A stretch of 64,000 bases of DNA from Pogostemon cablin (lineage: Eukaryota; Streptophyta; Magnoliopsida; Lamiales; Lamiaceae): positions 21,050,791 to 21,114,790 of the forward strand of contig CM043013.1 of NCBI GenBank assembly GCA_023678885.1, read 5' to 3'. Below, one piece after another: positions 1-10,627 of the stretch (positions are counted from its first letter, which is position 1; every line of letters begins with the position of its first letter). The position numbers were made by a program, and so were the translations under genes. The notes beneath the pieces are model-generated. The model did no database searches and had not been told where the DNA came from. It saw nothing but the letters and a program-made list of their open reading frames with translations.

Positions 1-867
1 TTGACATCTATCACACATCGCTACATAGGATTGACAATCTTTAAACAAGATAGGCTAATAAAGAGTAGATTGAAGTACCTTCGCTGCAGTTTTTGGGTTT
101 CGAAGTGCCCTCCGTTAGGTTGTGTATGGTAAAAATTGAGCACGCTCTCTATCTCCATCTCGGGCACACACCTACGGATGTAGAATCCGTACAAATCTTA
201 TAGACAAATGGATCATACCATATAAAAGTCTTAACATCTTTTCTAAACTTTGCAAGTTGTTATCAATTGAGACCTTTAGGAATTTCACCGATGCAATGTA
301 ATTGACATAATCAGCGTACCATGGACCAGTTCCTTAAGCAGCGACCACACAAGCTTTCTTCGCTCCTTCAGCAAACACCGCCATAATCTTCTCATCAGGG
401 AGCATCTCTTCAATGTATTCAAAAGAGTTATCACAATGCTTCCTTGTCTCCAACCTTGATAGGTGATCCGCCAACACATTCTCTATACCTTTCTTATCTC
501 GGATCTCCATATCAAACTCTTGTAAAAGAAGGATCTATCTAATTATCCTTGACTTCGCTTCCTTCTTCTCCATCAAGTACCAGATCACAGAATGGTCCGT
601 GTACACTATTGTCTTTATTCCCATCAAATACTGTCGAAACTTATTAAATTCATACACCACAGCTAGAAACTCCTTTTCGGTAATAATGTAGTTCTTTTGT
701 GCTGCATCAAAAGTCCTGCTCGTATAGTAGGTGGCGCAAAATTTTTTATCTCTCAACTGCCCTAGCATCACTCCAAGTGCTAAATCACTAGCATCACACA
801 TAAGTACAAATGGCTGAGTCCAATCCGGTTTGGTCAAGATAGGTGTAGTAATAAGTGTCTCCTTCAA
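1..867 (-). pseudogene. RNase H and integrase N-terminus, degenerate
   Basis: 867-535 encodes an RNase H domain: FVLMCDASDLALGVMLGQ, TYYTSRTFDAAQKNY, TEKEFLAVVYEFNKFRQYL and VYTDHSVIWYLM. An arm around 530-440 reads IRDKKGIENVLADHLSRLE, the link to integrase. Near 120-1 the zinc-binding domain appears in pieces, including GGHFE and, in another frame, FKDCQSYVAMCDRCQ, the HHCC-type finger of gypsy integrases. At least two frameshifts separate the pieces, and the catalytic core lies beyond the window start. Confidence 0.88.
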
Positions 868-869
868 TA

Positions 870-2282
870 CCTAAAAAGTAGTTAGACATTCTTCATCAAA
901 GTTAAAAAGAACATCCTTTTCAAGTAAGTGAGACAAGGGCTTGGAGTATTTTGAGAAGTCTTTTATGAATCTTCTATAAAATCCTGCGTGTCCAAGGAAG
1001 AACCACACTCATTTCTCATTAGTAGGTGGTTGAAGCTTCTCAAAGGCCACCACGTTTGCACGATCAACCTGCAATCCTTTGACTGAAACATGAAGCCCCA
1101 AAACAATCACATCTCTCGCCATGAAGCGGCACTTCTCCCAATTCAAGACAAGATTAGTTTCTTTATATCTCTTCAAAACAGTAGACATGTTAGACAAACA
1201 AATATCAAAGGAGGAACCAAACCCAGAAAAATCATCCGTAAAAACCCCCATGATCTTTTCTATCAACCCATCAAATATGGCCATCATGCATCTTTGAAAT
1301 GTAGCAGACGCATTACATAATCTAAAAGGCACCTTTCTAAAGGCAAAGGTCCCATAAGGGCAAGTAAAAGTAATATTTTGTTGATCCTCGGTTGCAATCA
1401 TAATTTGATAATAACCTAAGTACCCGTCCAAGAAATAATAAAACTCATACACTACAAGACGGTCTAGTATTTGATCCATGAAAGTAAGGGAAAAATGGTC
1501 CTTGCATGTATTTTTATTCAGTTTCCTGTGATCCGTACACACATGCCATCCCGTAGGAATCCTAGTGGCCAACGTCTCTCCATCATAGCCTTTAACAATA
1601 GTCATGCCCATTTTCATAACTACAACATGCACTGGACTCACATGGGGACTATCACTAATAGGATAAATAATTTTTTGTGTCTAACCACTTAAGAATTTCC
1701 TTCTTAATCACTTCTTGAATGGCGGGGTTCACCCTCCGCTGAATCCGTACACAGCCCTTAGCTTCATCTAGCAATTTTATTCTATGCATGTAATACGATG
1801 GATTAATGCCTTTCAAATCATCAAGAGACCAACCTATGACAGACTTATATATACTTCCTAAGCACATCTAACAACTCCTCAAGTTGATCATCAGTTAGGA
1901 AAGAAGATACAATTACCGGATAAGTTTTATTATGGCTTAGATAGGCGTACTTCAAGTGCTCCGGCAGCTGTTTCAACTTCACCTTCTTTTCTTCCTTAGT
2001 AGTGCTCTCTCTATCCAATGGCAGGTACTGCCTAGTCCATTTGACCTCTTCAATCTTGGTCCTTTTTGGTTCAAACCTGTCATCACCCAAAGCAAGTAAG
2101 TTTTCAAAGAATTCAATACATACCTCATTAGAGAGTTCATCAAGCTCCGTGGTGGGAAAAGTAAGAGACTCCGCCAAGCATGTCTCCAAGGGATCATTTG
2201 AAAGGATCAAATACATATCTTCTTTAACAATCTCCTTCACCACATCAATGATGTTGCACTGTGTCTCCATAGGCATCTTCAT
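870..2282 (-). pseudogene. Reverse transcriptase with pre-RT region, degenerate
   Basis: The RT copies the element's RNA into DNA. The pre-RT segment (2282-1845) holds LKQLPEHLKYAYL, TYPVIVSSFLTDDQLEELL, an Athila signature. 1867-1655 carries GWSLDDLKGI, the RT entry region with RRVNPAIQEVIKKEILK. The palm lies at 1641-1009, with TDHRKLNKNT, FLDGYLGYYQI, TFTCPYGTFAFRKVPFRLCN and FTDDFSGFG. The catalytic motif is FTDDF where FVDDF/YVDDF is usual. The pieces are in different frames, with stops near 1655 and 1009, and the thumb region continues to about 870 out of frame. G-to-A and C-to-T changes dominate, as expected for methylated, silent repeats. Confidence 0.9.
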
Positions 2283-2317
2283 TACTTTGTCAAAGTTGAA
2301 TAGAACCTCTTCTTTAT

Positions 2318-2958
2318 CTATTCTTTGTCTCCATAGGCATCTTCTTTTGGTCTCCCTAAGATAAGAGGGACATTATCCTTGTTATCTTCCATCTCGAGCA
2401 CTAGAAAATCCACATGAAAGATCAGTTTCTCTACTTTCACAAGAACGTCTTCAATCACACCCTTCGAAAAAGTCACGGACATATCCGCCAATTGTAGAGA
2501 AACTGTTGTGGGAGCCAACTTCCCCAAACCAAGCCATTTGAATATAGACCATGGCATCAAATTGATGCTTGCGCAAAGATCACACGAGGCTCGTCTTGCT
2601 GGCCCTTTTCCAATCTCACACAGAATCGTGAAGCTTCTCAGATACTTCAACTTAGTTGGTAGCTTTCTTTGAATGATCGAGCTACAATTCCAGATAAATT
2701 CACTATTTCAACTCCGTTCAAACTTTTCTTCTTTAGTATGATATCCTTTAAGAATCGGGCATAGTATGTCATCTCCATAATTGCTTCAGATAAAAGAATG
2801 TTCAAGCTTATTTTGTTCATGATATCTTGGAACCTCTTGAACTTTTCTTCTAATCCCTTCTTTACTAACCTCAAAGAAAATGGAGGTGGTATCTTAGTCT
2901 TTGGGATTCCCCACTTATCACGTTCGGCCTCCTTCAACTTATCCATCTTGGCTCTCAA
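2318..2958 (-). pseudogene. Retroviral-type aspartic protease and linker, degenerate
   Basis: The protease cuts Gag-Pol in the particle. 2958-2647 encodes a linker with KTKIPPPFSLRLVKK and FQDIMNKISLNI. 2650-2318 encodes the protease fold: DLCASINLMPWSIFKWLGLG replaces the usual active-site context D-L-G-A-S, and a C-terminal PLILGRP matches the ILGRP flap end of plant gypsy proteases. The active-site Gly is Cys here, and the linker and protease are in different frames. The frame is also lost toward the pre-RT region near 2300. I am confident of the family and of its loss of function. Confidence 0.85.
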
Positions 2959-3059
2959 TCTGTTTGCTCTTTCCTAATTTTTTTCGACTATAAGCTCCGT
3001 ATTCTACTCATGTGATGATACTGAAGTGCTCAGAACATCAGGAAAGCATTCTGCATGAA

Positions 3060-3380
3060 AATGGGAACAGTTTTGCTCGACCATTGCTCAACCAGAATGA
3101 TCTGGTTGAACAAGGTCCCCATGCACGGAGTGGCCTTGTACAGTCCCGACAGAGGTTTTTTGACCATTACTCGATCGAATTGGTTTGGTCGAGCGAAGGA
3201 CCTATAAATGGAATAATGTTCTACAATCTAACAGTGAGTGAGCGACCATTGCTCAACCAAAATGGTCTGGTCGAGCAACTCGATCTTGGTCGAGCAAAGA
3301 ACATGTAAACGGAATGTGATTTTTTGGCTCCACAACATGTTGCTCGACCAAGAGGTTTGGTTGAGTGGTGGTCGAACGGG
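3060..3380 (-). repeat. GGTCGAGCAA motif array in the gag-protease spacer
   Basis: About ten copies of GCTCGACCA / TGGTCGAGC and their CpG-decayed forms (GCTCAACCA, GGTTGAGT) occur in both orientations in about 320 bp, where no conserved protein domain is seen. The motif is the one clustered in this element's own LTR at 6421-6590. Confidence 0.75.
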
Positions 3381-3779
3381 GACACCCATCTCTGGTTTTG
3401 CCCACGGATATCAATGGACTTTTGTACTGTGTTCCTGATCTCAATGTGATGGCATTGCACTCTTTTGGGTTTGTTATGCTTTAATATGGGAACTTACCCT
3501 TCTCTAGCATTTATGTCAGCTGATTAACATTCCCGGCCTTCTGACCCATCAATAACGTTAGGTCCTTCATCTACTTAGATAAATCCTCATAGTTGGAATC
3601 TATTTTCGCCTCTAATCAATCTACCCTTGCATCATTCCTAGCCATGTACCTGTTCTCCATATCCTCAAAACCAAGTTTTTCTTCTTCGATCTTAGAACCC
3701 GGATCAACACCAATAGGAGGCTATATAGCTGCATTTGGATTACTCTATGAAAATTCCAAACTCCTTTAGTTTTGATAAT

Positions 3780-5092
3780 TATCCAGGGGACCACGATTGT
3801 TGTCGTTCCCTTGATAATTCCAGTTTTCTTAATTTTGGAACCTCATTCCATGAATACTTTGACCCATGGCATAGTTTCCTTGATAATTCGTTTCTTTGAT
3901 TTTGGAACCTCATTCCTTGAATAATTTGACCCATGGCATAGTTCCCTTGATAGCATAATTTCCTTGATAATTTCAGTTTCCTTGATTTTGGAATCTCGTT
4001 CCTTAAATACTTTGACCCATGGCATAGTTCGCCTCTTCTAGCTCCTATAGGATGATCTCTCTTCACCACAATCCTGTTGCATCATTGATACTCGCTGAGC
4101 TATCTCTGTAATCTACTTCTGCTGAGATTTAAGTAGCTTATGAATATTAGCCAAGTTAGAGGCGATCTTATCATCCCTACTTGACTTCACCATAGTATGT
4201 TCAACCTGAGCTACCTTGACAAGTACATAGATGCCCCTCACTCTATCAGTAGGCCAATCTTTAAATTTATCGAAATACCCTCAAAGAGCTTCTCAACCTC
4301 AATGGGTGTCTTTGCAAGTAATGCTCCACTTGACGAAGCATCCTATAAAATACGTGAATCACAATCCAACCTGTTTAGAAGATGCTGATAGAGCTTTTGA
4401 CATTCCATACTGTGGGAACCATCTAAGCATGTCCTTGAGCCTGTCCCATGCCTCATGAAACTTCTCACCACTTTTGATAGCGAATTGATTGATGTCTTGC
4501 TTCATCCTAAACACCTTGGAAGGTGGCATGTATCTCTCTAAGAACTTCAATTTTAATTGCTCCAATGTAGTGCAATCTACAGTATTAAGAGTATCATACC
4601 AGTCTCTCGCTCTTTCAGTAAGCAAGAATTTAAAGAGAACTATCCTCCTAGTATCCTCACGATTTCCTATGCTTTTTTGTGTGCTTGCATAACCAAAGAA
4701 CTTATTGAGATGTTGTTGAGGATCTTCAAAGGTACCCCCAGCGAAAGGGTTACTTTCTACCATGCTGATAAGAGCAGGGTAAAGTTCGAAATCTATATTG
4801 GCCCCTCACGCTCCTAACAGCCCCAAGTTGCAACTCCCATTGCTCTTGAAAACCTCGCAAATTGCAACTTTGGCATATCTGCGGCCATGTTAACTGCTTC
4901 TGTTTCTGTGTTTAATTCAACTATAGCTTCAGTCACTTCCGAGTTCGGCTCTTCAACTTCAACTTCTAGATCAAGAGTGTTGGTTGCTTTCACTTTCTTG
5001 TTATTTTTCTTCTTAGCTTTCCTCTTCCTCGCTGATGCTTCTATTTCTGGATTAAAAGGTTCTAGATTAGCTCTCTTCGATCTAGTGTGCAT
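3780..5092 (-). pseudogene. gag of the first gypsy element, frameshifted
   Basis: The structural polyprotein would form the cytoplasmic virus-like particle. Translation from 5092 begins MHTRSKRANLEP, a basic start seen in Athila gag, and continues with a Lys-rich stretch. A frameshift follows near 4800. The core Retrotrans_gag domain (4763-4359) contains NPFAGGTFEDPQQHL, DWYDTL, LKFLERYMPPSK and GEKFHEAWDRLKDML, which align visibly with the second element's gag at 13516-14031. Another frameshift occurs near 4400. The C-terminal part is Asn/Gln-rich in the right frame and coincides with a DNA repeat (3809-4028). No CCHC knuckle was seen. Confidence 0.85.
3809..4028 (-). repeat. Tandem repeat in the gag C-terminal region
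   Basis: Three imperfect copies of a 65-85 bp unit are visible. Each contains the plus-strand string GACCCATGGCATAGTT followed by CCTTGATA and a TTTTGGAA-CTC-TTCC core. In gag frame this would encode a repeated Asn/Gln/Met-containing peptide. Substitutions and short indels have shifted the frame between units. Confidence 0.7.
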
Positions 5093-5182
5093 ACATCTGA
5101 GAAAAATTCATAGTTAGAAAATAAACACAAGTAAGGAATAGTTTCAATTAAACTAGAAAAAATAAATTACTGATATATGATG

Positions 5183-5200
5183 TCCCCGGCAACGGCGCCA
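5183..5200 (-). other. Primer-binding site (tRNA-Asp type)
   Basis: The minus strand reads TGGCGCCGTTGCCGGGGA, a perfect 18-base match to the complement of the plant tRNA-Asp 3' end including CCA, as I know it. It starts six bases downstream of the LTR end. Confidence 0.9.
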
Positions 5201-6314
5201 GATATTTGATGGGCATTTTCTCAACACACAATTTATCTCCAAGTATGAAGGATGTTATTGTAGTTTAGATAAGTGACCAAGTCATATTTCTCAAACCCAA
5301 GGGAGGAATTATTATTAATTTAATTATAGACTAATTTATTAAGACTAGTTTGGCAATTTAAATTGTGAAATAATTAATTAACTACTAAAAAATAATTAAA
5401 TAGAAAATATAATAGATAAGCAGTAGAGATTTAACGAAAGTGATCAAGTGAGGAAATAGATAGCTCTTCGGACAATCCAGTTTCACTCATTAATATCCCT
5501 TCCATGTGTACTGTACGACTCTACCTTATGGAATATGGATGTATCACTAAACTATGCAAATCTACTTTATAGACATAAGTAAATAAGCTTGTAACACGTG
5601 TGAATATCCTTGGAGGAAGAGAGATATAATTCATCCCCCTTTTTAGGTACTATTAGTATCAATTATTTCCCATGCACTAAGTACTCTAACCCGATATGAT
5701 CTCCCTTTATAGATACTATAAGATTATTCTCTTTATCCTATTTATTAACCCGAATTAGATTCAATTAATAAGTATTTATATAAGATAGTTCTAATAAAGT
5801 TTCGGAGTCCCCTCACTTAGAATCATAACATGGAATCCTTTTCAGCGGTGAACGCGCTCAATCAACAACCAAGACATATATTCAGACTATATATAACAGT
5901 TCAAGATGCAGAAAAAGATCATGAATATGAATTAAAAATGCATAGTCATATATAAAATAAACCACAAGTAGTGTTGTACGAAGTATACACATGAAAGTTC
6001 AATTAATTCGTAAAACCTCCATAAACCCTAGAACTACCAAGGTGGATCTAGCCCATGATGTTTTGAAGAACAATCATGGTGGTTGGATAGATCTTACGTA
6101 TAGTCTTGAAAATTACAAGATAAATTAAGAAACAAAGTAAACCATAGATGTGGGCGCCGTCACGTCTATTTCCATCTTGAATCTTCACTTGGTTCTCACT
6201 TGATTCGCTGGATGAATCTCTCTCTCTACGGCTCCTCCGGGTGGAGTTAGGGTTTGAATGTGGTGTAGGATGGATATGGAATCTTACTCTATTTTTGATG
6301 TGATCTACATCTTC

Positions 6315-6321
6315 TTTTATA
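6315..6321 (-). promoter_or_regulatory. TATA box of the first gypsy LTR
   Basis: TATAAAA on the minus strand lies inside a stretch (GAGAGTTTACAAGTATAAAA) conserved in the sister LTRs at 12042 and 18024. The motif cluster at 6421-6590 ends about 100 bp upstream. Function is inferred from position and conservation. Confidence 0.65.
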
Positions 6322-6420
6322 CTTGTAAACTCTCCTTATGGACTTTACTGGGCTTTTTCATGGAAAATACGCACATACACACAATGGAGGTGTAAACCCG
6401 ATGAATCTAGATGTTCATGT

Positions 6421-6590
6421 CCTTGCTCGACCAAACAGCTCCTGGTCAAGCAACTCGACCTTGGTCGAGCAAGAGGTCGACCAACTTGTCTGTACATTGA
6501 AACTTCTTCTTCATCTCTTGCTCGACTTGCACTACTGTTGCTCGACCAACTGGCTCTGGTCGAGCAACTCTTCTTCTGGTCGAGCAATGT
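6421..6590 (-). repeat. GGTCGAGCAA motif cluster upstream of the LTR TATA box
   Basis: About eight degenerate copies of GCTCGACCAA / GGTCGAGCAA in both orientations occur within 170 bp. The same ten-base motif recurs in the gag-protease spacer of this element (3060-3380), but not in the other LTR families, which have their own variant. See the findings. Confidence 0.8.
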
Positions 6591-6781
6591 CTCAAAAATC
6601 ATGTTTTTCAATTCTGAGAACTTCCAACATATTTTCCAGTGAAATTATGCTCAAACAATATCAGTAGCATCTGATTCGTGGCTTTTCCATACACATCTAG
6701 ATTTTTCTCGATTTAAGATCCAATTGTAGTCAATTTCCACATGAATCAGAGCTCAAAATACATGAATTTTCACTCTCAACA

Positions 6782-7831
6782 GCTTGTTTAAGAAAATCCT
6801 ATTAGAGTTTGAGATGGGTACGAGTATATGCCTTGGGTACGTGTGTGTATCTGTTTATATATAAATAATGCAAAAAATGTATATATATTGTATAATCTTT
6901 ATACTATGAGATATTTTATACAGTTGATTAATATTCATAAAATTTAATTAATCATATTTTTTAATAATTATTTAAAAATTATTAAGTTTATATTATATTT
7001 AATAAATAATACTCTCCCGTCCTAAAAAAAAGCCTTTCACCCTTTTTATTAACGTAGATTGTGAGTCTGGCGTAAATTCGATTTATAAGTGCACTATTTT
7101 TTTAAGCAAAATTACTCTTTAACTCAAAAAAAAAATATATATATATTACTTTTAAAATCTTGCTCAACAAGAATATAAAAATCAAAACATATGTTTCTCA
7201 TTCAGGAGAGTAATAGTTCATTTCTTTAAAGAGTAATTTTTCATGTATTAAAGAAAATTGATAAATTATGATGCAAAGTTTTGAAGAGAACCTATATCTT
7301 GACCTAATTTTCATTGAAGCATTTAAATATATGTATATATATATATATATGTATATATATATAACTATATTGCATTAAAAAAATACATTTATGTTTATAT
7401 ATTATAATTAGTGTATGTTTCAAATAATCAGTAGTTAATTATAAAATACATAAATTTAAATAAATAAATAAATTATGACTTACATAAAAATAATAATTTG
7501 AATATAAAAAAAATTATAATATAGTTCTTTCCATGCAACGCACCAATGTAAAATCTAATATATACTATTCAAAATGAAAAAAAAATCCATTTCACTTGTT
7601 ACCTAAAATATTTCCCAACATGACATTTTTATGTTATATAATGAAAAGGTTGTAAAAATTAAATTGCTAAAGACTTGTGTGAGACCATCTCACATAAAGA
7701 TTTTGTATACGTGGCGCTCTTATATTAATCTTGCAATTAATATTTAATTTTAAGTAATTTAACATTTTAACTAATGTTTTATTTACTTTCTCATATTAAT
7801 AACGTACAAGTAATATTTATAATAATTAATA
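6782..7831. other. AT-rich intergenic DNA, no gene seen
   Basis: No coding potential is seen. It contains a Stowaway-like end near 7010 (CTCTCCCGTCCTAAAA) without a visible partner, a TA microsatellite around 7328-7370 and, at about 7668-7700, ACTTGTGTGAGACCATCTCA. The last resembles the terminal motif of the inverted-repeat elements at 37644-39623. Confidence 0.6.
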
Positions 7832-8341
7832 GGAAAAATTACTTATAGGTACACACTTTGTACTCATAATTACTGTGAGATACATTAATTTAAAATAATT
7901 ATTCTCACATACACAATAATAAAGTAAAATATCAAATATATCCCTAAACCCATACACTTTTAAACCACAAACTCTAAACCCTCACCCACCGCCGAACCTC
8001 CGCTGGCCGGCTGTTGGACCATCGCTCGGCCATCGGAAAACTATCGGGCCACCGCCGGTCGATCGCGTGGACCACCATCGGACTGTCGGCCAGCCGCTAG
8101 AACTCCGCCGGACTACCATACTTTTTTGCTGCATACACTTTTTTTACTGCACACAGTTTTTTAACCACACACACTTTTGCTGCACACAAACTTTTGCAGC
8201 ACACAAACATTTATGTGCAGCACATTATAAGGGTAATATTGGAATATCACTTTATATTTTTGTAGTTAGTAGTAATATTTTTGTATGTTTGTATCTCATA
8301 GTAATTAAGAATTTTTTAGTGTATCTAGTAGTAATCCTCCC
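7832..8341. mobile_element. 510-bp inverted-repeat element with 9-bp target duplication (MULE-like)
   Basis: The ends are inverted: the left reads GGAAAAATTACTTATAGGTA and the right, reversed, reads GGGAGGATTACTACTAGATA. Both continue into a shared TTACTGTGAGATAC / TTACTATGAGATAC motif. The flanks are TAATTAATA at 7823-7831 and again at 8342-8350, a perfect 9-bp direct repeat, the length produced by Mutator-like transposases. Inside are a GC-rich core (about 7980-8100, CCGCCGG-type) and an AC-rich stretch (CACACTTTTGCTGCACAC). No transposase is encoded. Confidence 0.7.
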
Positions 8342-8350
8342 TAATTAATA

Positions 8351-8983
8351 ATAATAATAAGGTTTAATTTATTTTTACATTTAAATGTTATGATTGGGTT
8401 TAATCAATAAAAAAAAGAATCTTATTTATAGGTACAATATATATCTTATTATTACTAGGAGATACAAACCTAAATTTAAATTACTATGAGATACAAAATT
8501 GCACAATGGAATACCCATATTGCCCCCTTAATTACTAACGTGCTTTCACAAAGATAGAATTTATTTCTCTCTCTGTTTATCATCAATCCCTTAATTAGTA
8601 GGATTTGTCATCAATCCCTCAATTAGTGGGAATTGCACAATATTCAATCTACGTTTAGATTTACGTACAGGATCGTGAAAGATAGACAGTGGTGCTAATC
8701 TTAATTCACGATTTTCTTTGAATTATTTTTTAAGAATTTGGGTATGTTTGTGCATTAAATCATAGTGATAATAATTGAATGTTTTGCACAATTTATTAAT
8801 TTTTTGAACAACCAGTATATAAATCTGCACAACACAAAATATGTACATAGAGAATTTATTTCTTATAAATCTTTAGAGAATACGTAGATTAGATATTGTG
8901 TAAATCCCACTAAATAAAGGATTGATGACAAATCATAGTGATTGTAGTGAATTATGTAGCACAATCGATTACATGGTTGCACA
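8351..8983. other. AT-rich DNA with a second TTACTATGAGATAC repeat end
   Basis: About 8410-8530 resembles the left end of the 7832-8341 element (TTATAGGTACAA, then GGAGATACAAAC and ATTACTATGAGATACA). A matching right-end-like stretch (CGTATCTCATAGTAATA) appears only at about 37040-37060, beyond the whole retrotransposon nest. The remainder is AT-rich with no gene. Copia A begins at 8984. Confidence 0.45.
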
Positions 8984-10613
8984 TGTTGGATTGTATACTA
9001 AAAGCCTAGCTTTGGTATAAACAATGTTTTAACAATATTTGAAATAAGAATTATAGATCTAATGATTGCATCATATAATTCATTTATATGTCGATGCAAT
9101 AGTCCACTTACTTTATACTATAGATAATATGTTGTGCGACAACACGCGGAAGATCATATCATCGTCTTCCTTATAAAGTATAAACAGATGCTCACAACCG
9201 AGATAGACGGGGACTCTCTATCGGGATGGTTGTAGTATGATTTGGTATTAGTTTGTCTTAATTTTAGAATCACATTAGTGCACTTTGTGTGTATTTAGCA
9301 GGACCGCTTGAGATCGTTCGACTTATACTGACTATATAGGAGAACTTGATCTTTGTTATTATGGATGTTCGTGCTCTTAATCCCTATACAATAACCTCAA
9401 CACGTAAGGCAATATGTATTTCTTTGATTTATCAATGGGTGAGATTTACATGTAATTAAATCAATAAACTCGGTGAGCTGGAAAATAGTGCTGTCTCTAT
9501 GGTGTGATGTTGATTGTAGACGGAATCCATGTCATATTAAATAGGTAGATGTTGTCTCTTTGAGGAGCTCATAAGGATTATTATGTAAACCTGCAGGTGG
9601 ATTTATTCTGGCATGACAAGGACCGTTTGAGATCGTTCAACTTATACTGACTATATAGGAGAACTTGATCTCTGTTATTATGGATGTTCGTGCTCTTAAT
9701 CCCTGTATAATAACCTCAACACTTAAGGCAGTATGTATTTCTTTGATTCATCAATGGGTGAGATTTATATGTAATTAAATTAACAAACTCAGTGAGCTAG
9801 GAAATAGTGCTGTCTCTATGGTGTACTGTTGATTGTAGAAGGAATCCGTGTCATTTTAAATAGGTAGATGATGTCCCCTTGAGGAGTTCATAAGGATTAT
9901 TATGTAAACTCTGTAGGTGGATTTATTCCGGCATGATAATGAGGTTGAGTGGTACTACTCTCGGATGAGATATTAATTAATGGAGTTGTCAGTAACTTAA
10001 TTAATTAATGGACATTGTATATCTTAAACATGGGAAGACTGTCGGGCTCATAATAAGAAGGAGCCAATAACGTAATTATGGTATTAGAGCGGCAGTGCAA
10101 TAATAATATTTTAATGGAATATATTATTATTATTGGACTTAAGTATAAGTTGGGCTAAACTTGGATACTTAAGCCCAATGGAGGCTCGACTCTAACTCCT
10201 CCTGGTCCCTGCTGTAGCCTATATATAAGTCATCTCAGTTGTTCTAAATCTAGACATACATGCCTGACCTTGAGTAGAATACAGGGAACAACAGATTGAG
10301 AGGTCGTTTTCATCAACCTATTCGTCAACTTCCATAATTTTTCTGAATTCTTGTGGAACACAAATCAGGTTGTGTGATACACTGTTCGGAACCCATGGAA
10401 GAGAGGATCGTTTTGGCGCAAAGAATACTCAAATCAGATAGTGGATGAGGAAGTTATGCCCAAAATCGTGAGGCTGCGCATGCTGCCTGCGAGAATTTCT
10501 CTTCTTCAACATACCCTGGTGAAAGGTAATGTAAATCTTTATTCTTGCTTCCGCTGATATAGTTTTCATGGAACCCTAACAGTTCACGTTAACCAAATAA
10601 TCAAATACCAATA
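8984..10613 (+). repeat. 5' LTR of copia A, with internal duplication and gypsy-like module
   Basis: Starts TGTTGGATTGTATACTAAAA, as do the other copia LTRs at 20798 and (minus) 24771 and 34054. The 319-bp segment 9301-9619 is tandemly repeated at 9620-9938. A TATATATAAG box lies near 10221. Between about 10325 and 10495 the sequence resembles the gypsy LTR U3 region instead of the other copia LTRs. The length is about 1.63 kb against about 1.2 kb for copia B. Confidence 0.8.
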
Positions 10614-10615
10614 AT

Positions 10616-10627
10616 TGGTATCAAAGC
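10616..10627 (+). other. Primer-binding site (initiator tRNA-Met type)
   Basis: TGGTATCAAAGC differs by one base from TGGTATCAGAGC, the usual plant copia PBS complementary to initiator tRNA-Met. Confidence 0.8.

Larger units (their letters stand above)
1..6781 (-). mobile_element. Athila-like Ty3/gypsy retrotransposon, partial and degenerate
   Basis: Read on the minus strand the order is 5' LTR, tRNA-Asp-type primer-binding site, gag, spacer, protease, pre-RT region, reverse transcriptase, RNase H and the start of integrase. This is the Ty3/gypsy gene order, and the tRNA-Asp primer is typical of Athila elements. The window edge cuts the element inside the integrase zinc finger, so the rest of integrase and the 3' LTR lie outside. 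Every domain is broken by stops or frameshifts, so the copy should be unable to move by itself. Confidence 0.9.
5207..6781 (-). repeat. 5' LTR of the first gypsy element
   Basis: On the minus strand the LTR begins TGTTGAGAGTGAAAATTC at 6781 and ends GCCCATCA at 5207, six bases before the primer-binding site, giving about 1.57 kb. The R/U5-like part (a stretch reading GAGGGGACTCCGAAAC and the segment around it) closely resembles the other gypsy LTRs in the window, while the U3 part is family-specific. The second LTR lies outside the window, so the ends rest on comparison with the sister LTRs. Confidence 0.85.

Noticed and set aside
3221..3460. Open frames on both strands across the spacer array
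   Set aside because: They follow from the TCGA-rich palindromic motif, overlap on opposite strands and resemble no protein.
5183..5200. A tRNA-Asp 3' end on the plus strand
   Set aside because: Only the terminal 18 bases match and they abut an LTR; this is a primer-binding site and not a tRNA gene. The same holds for 13215 and 34633.
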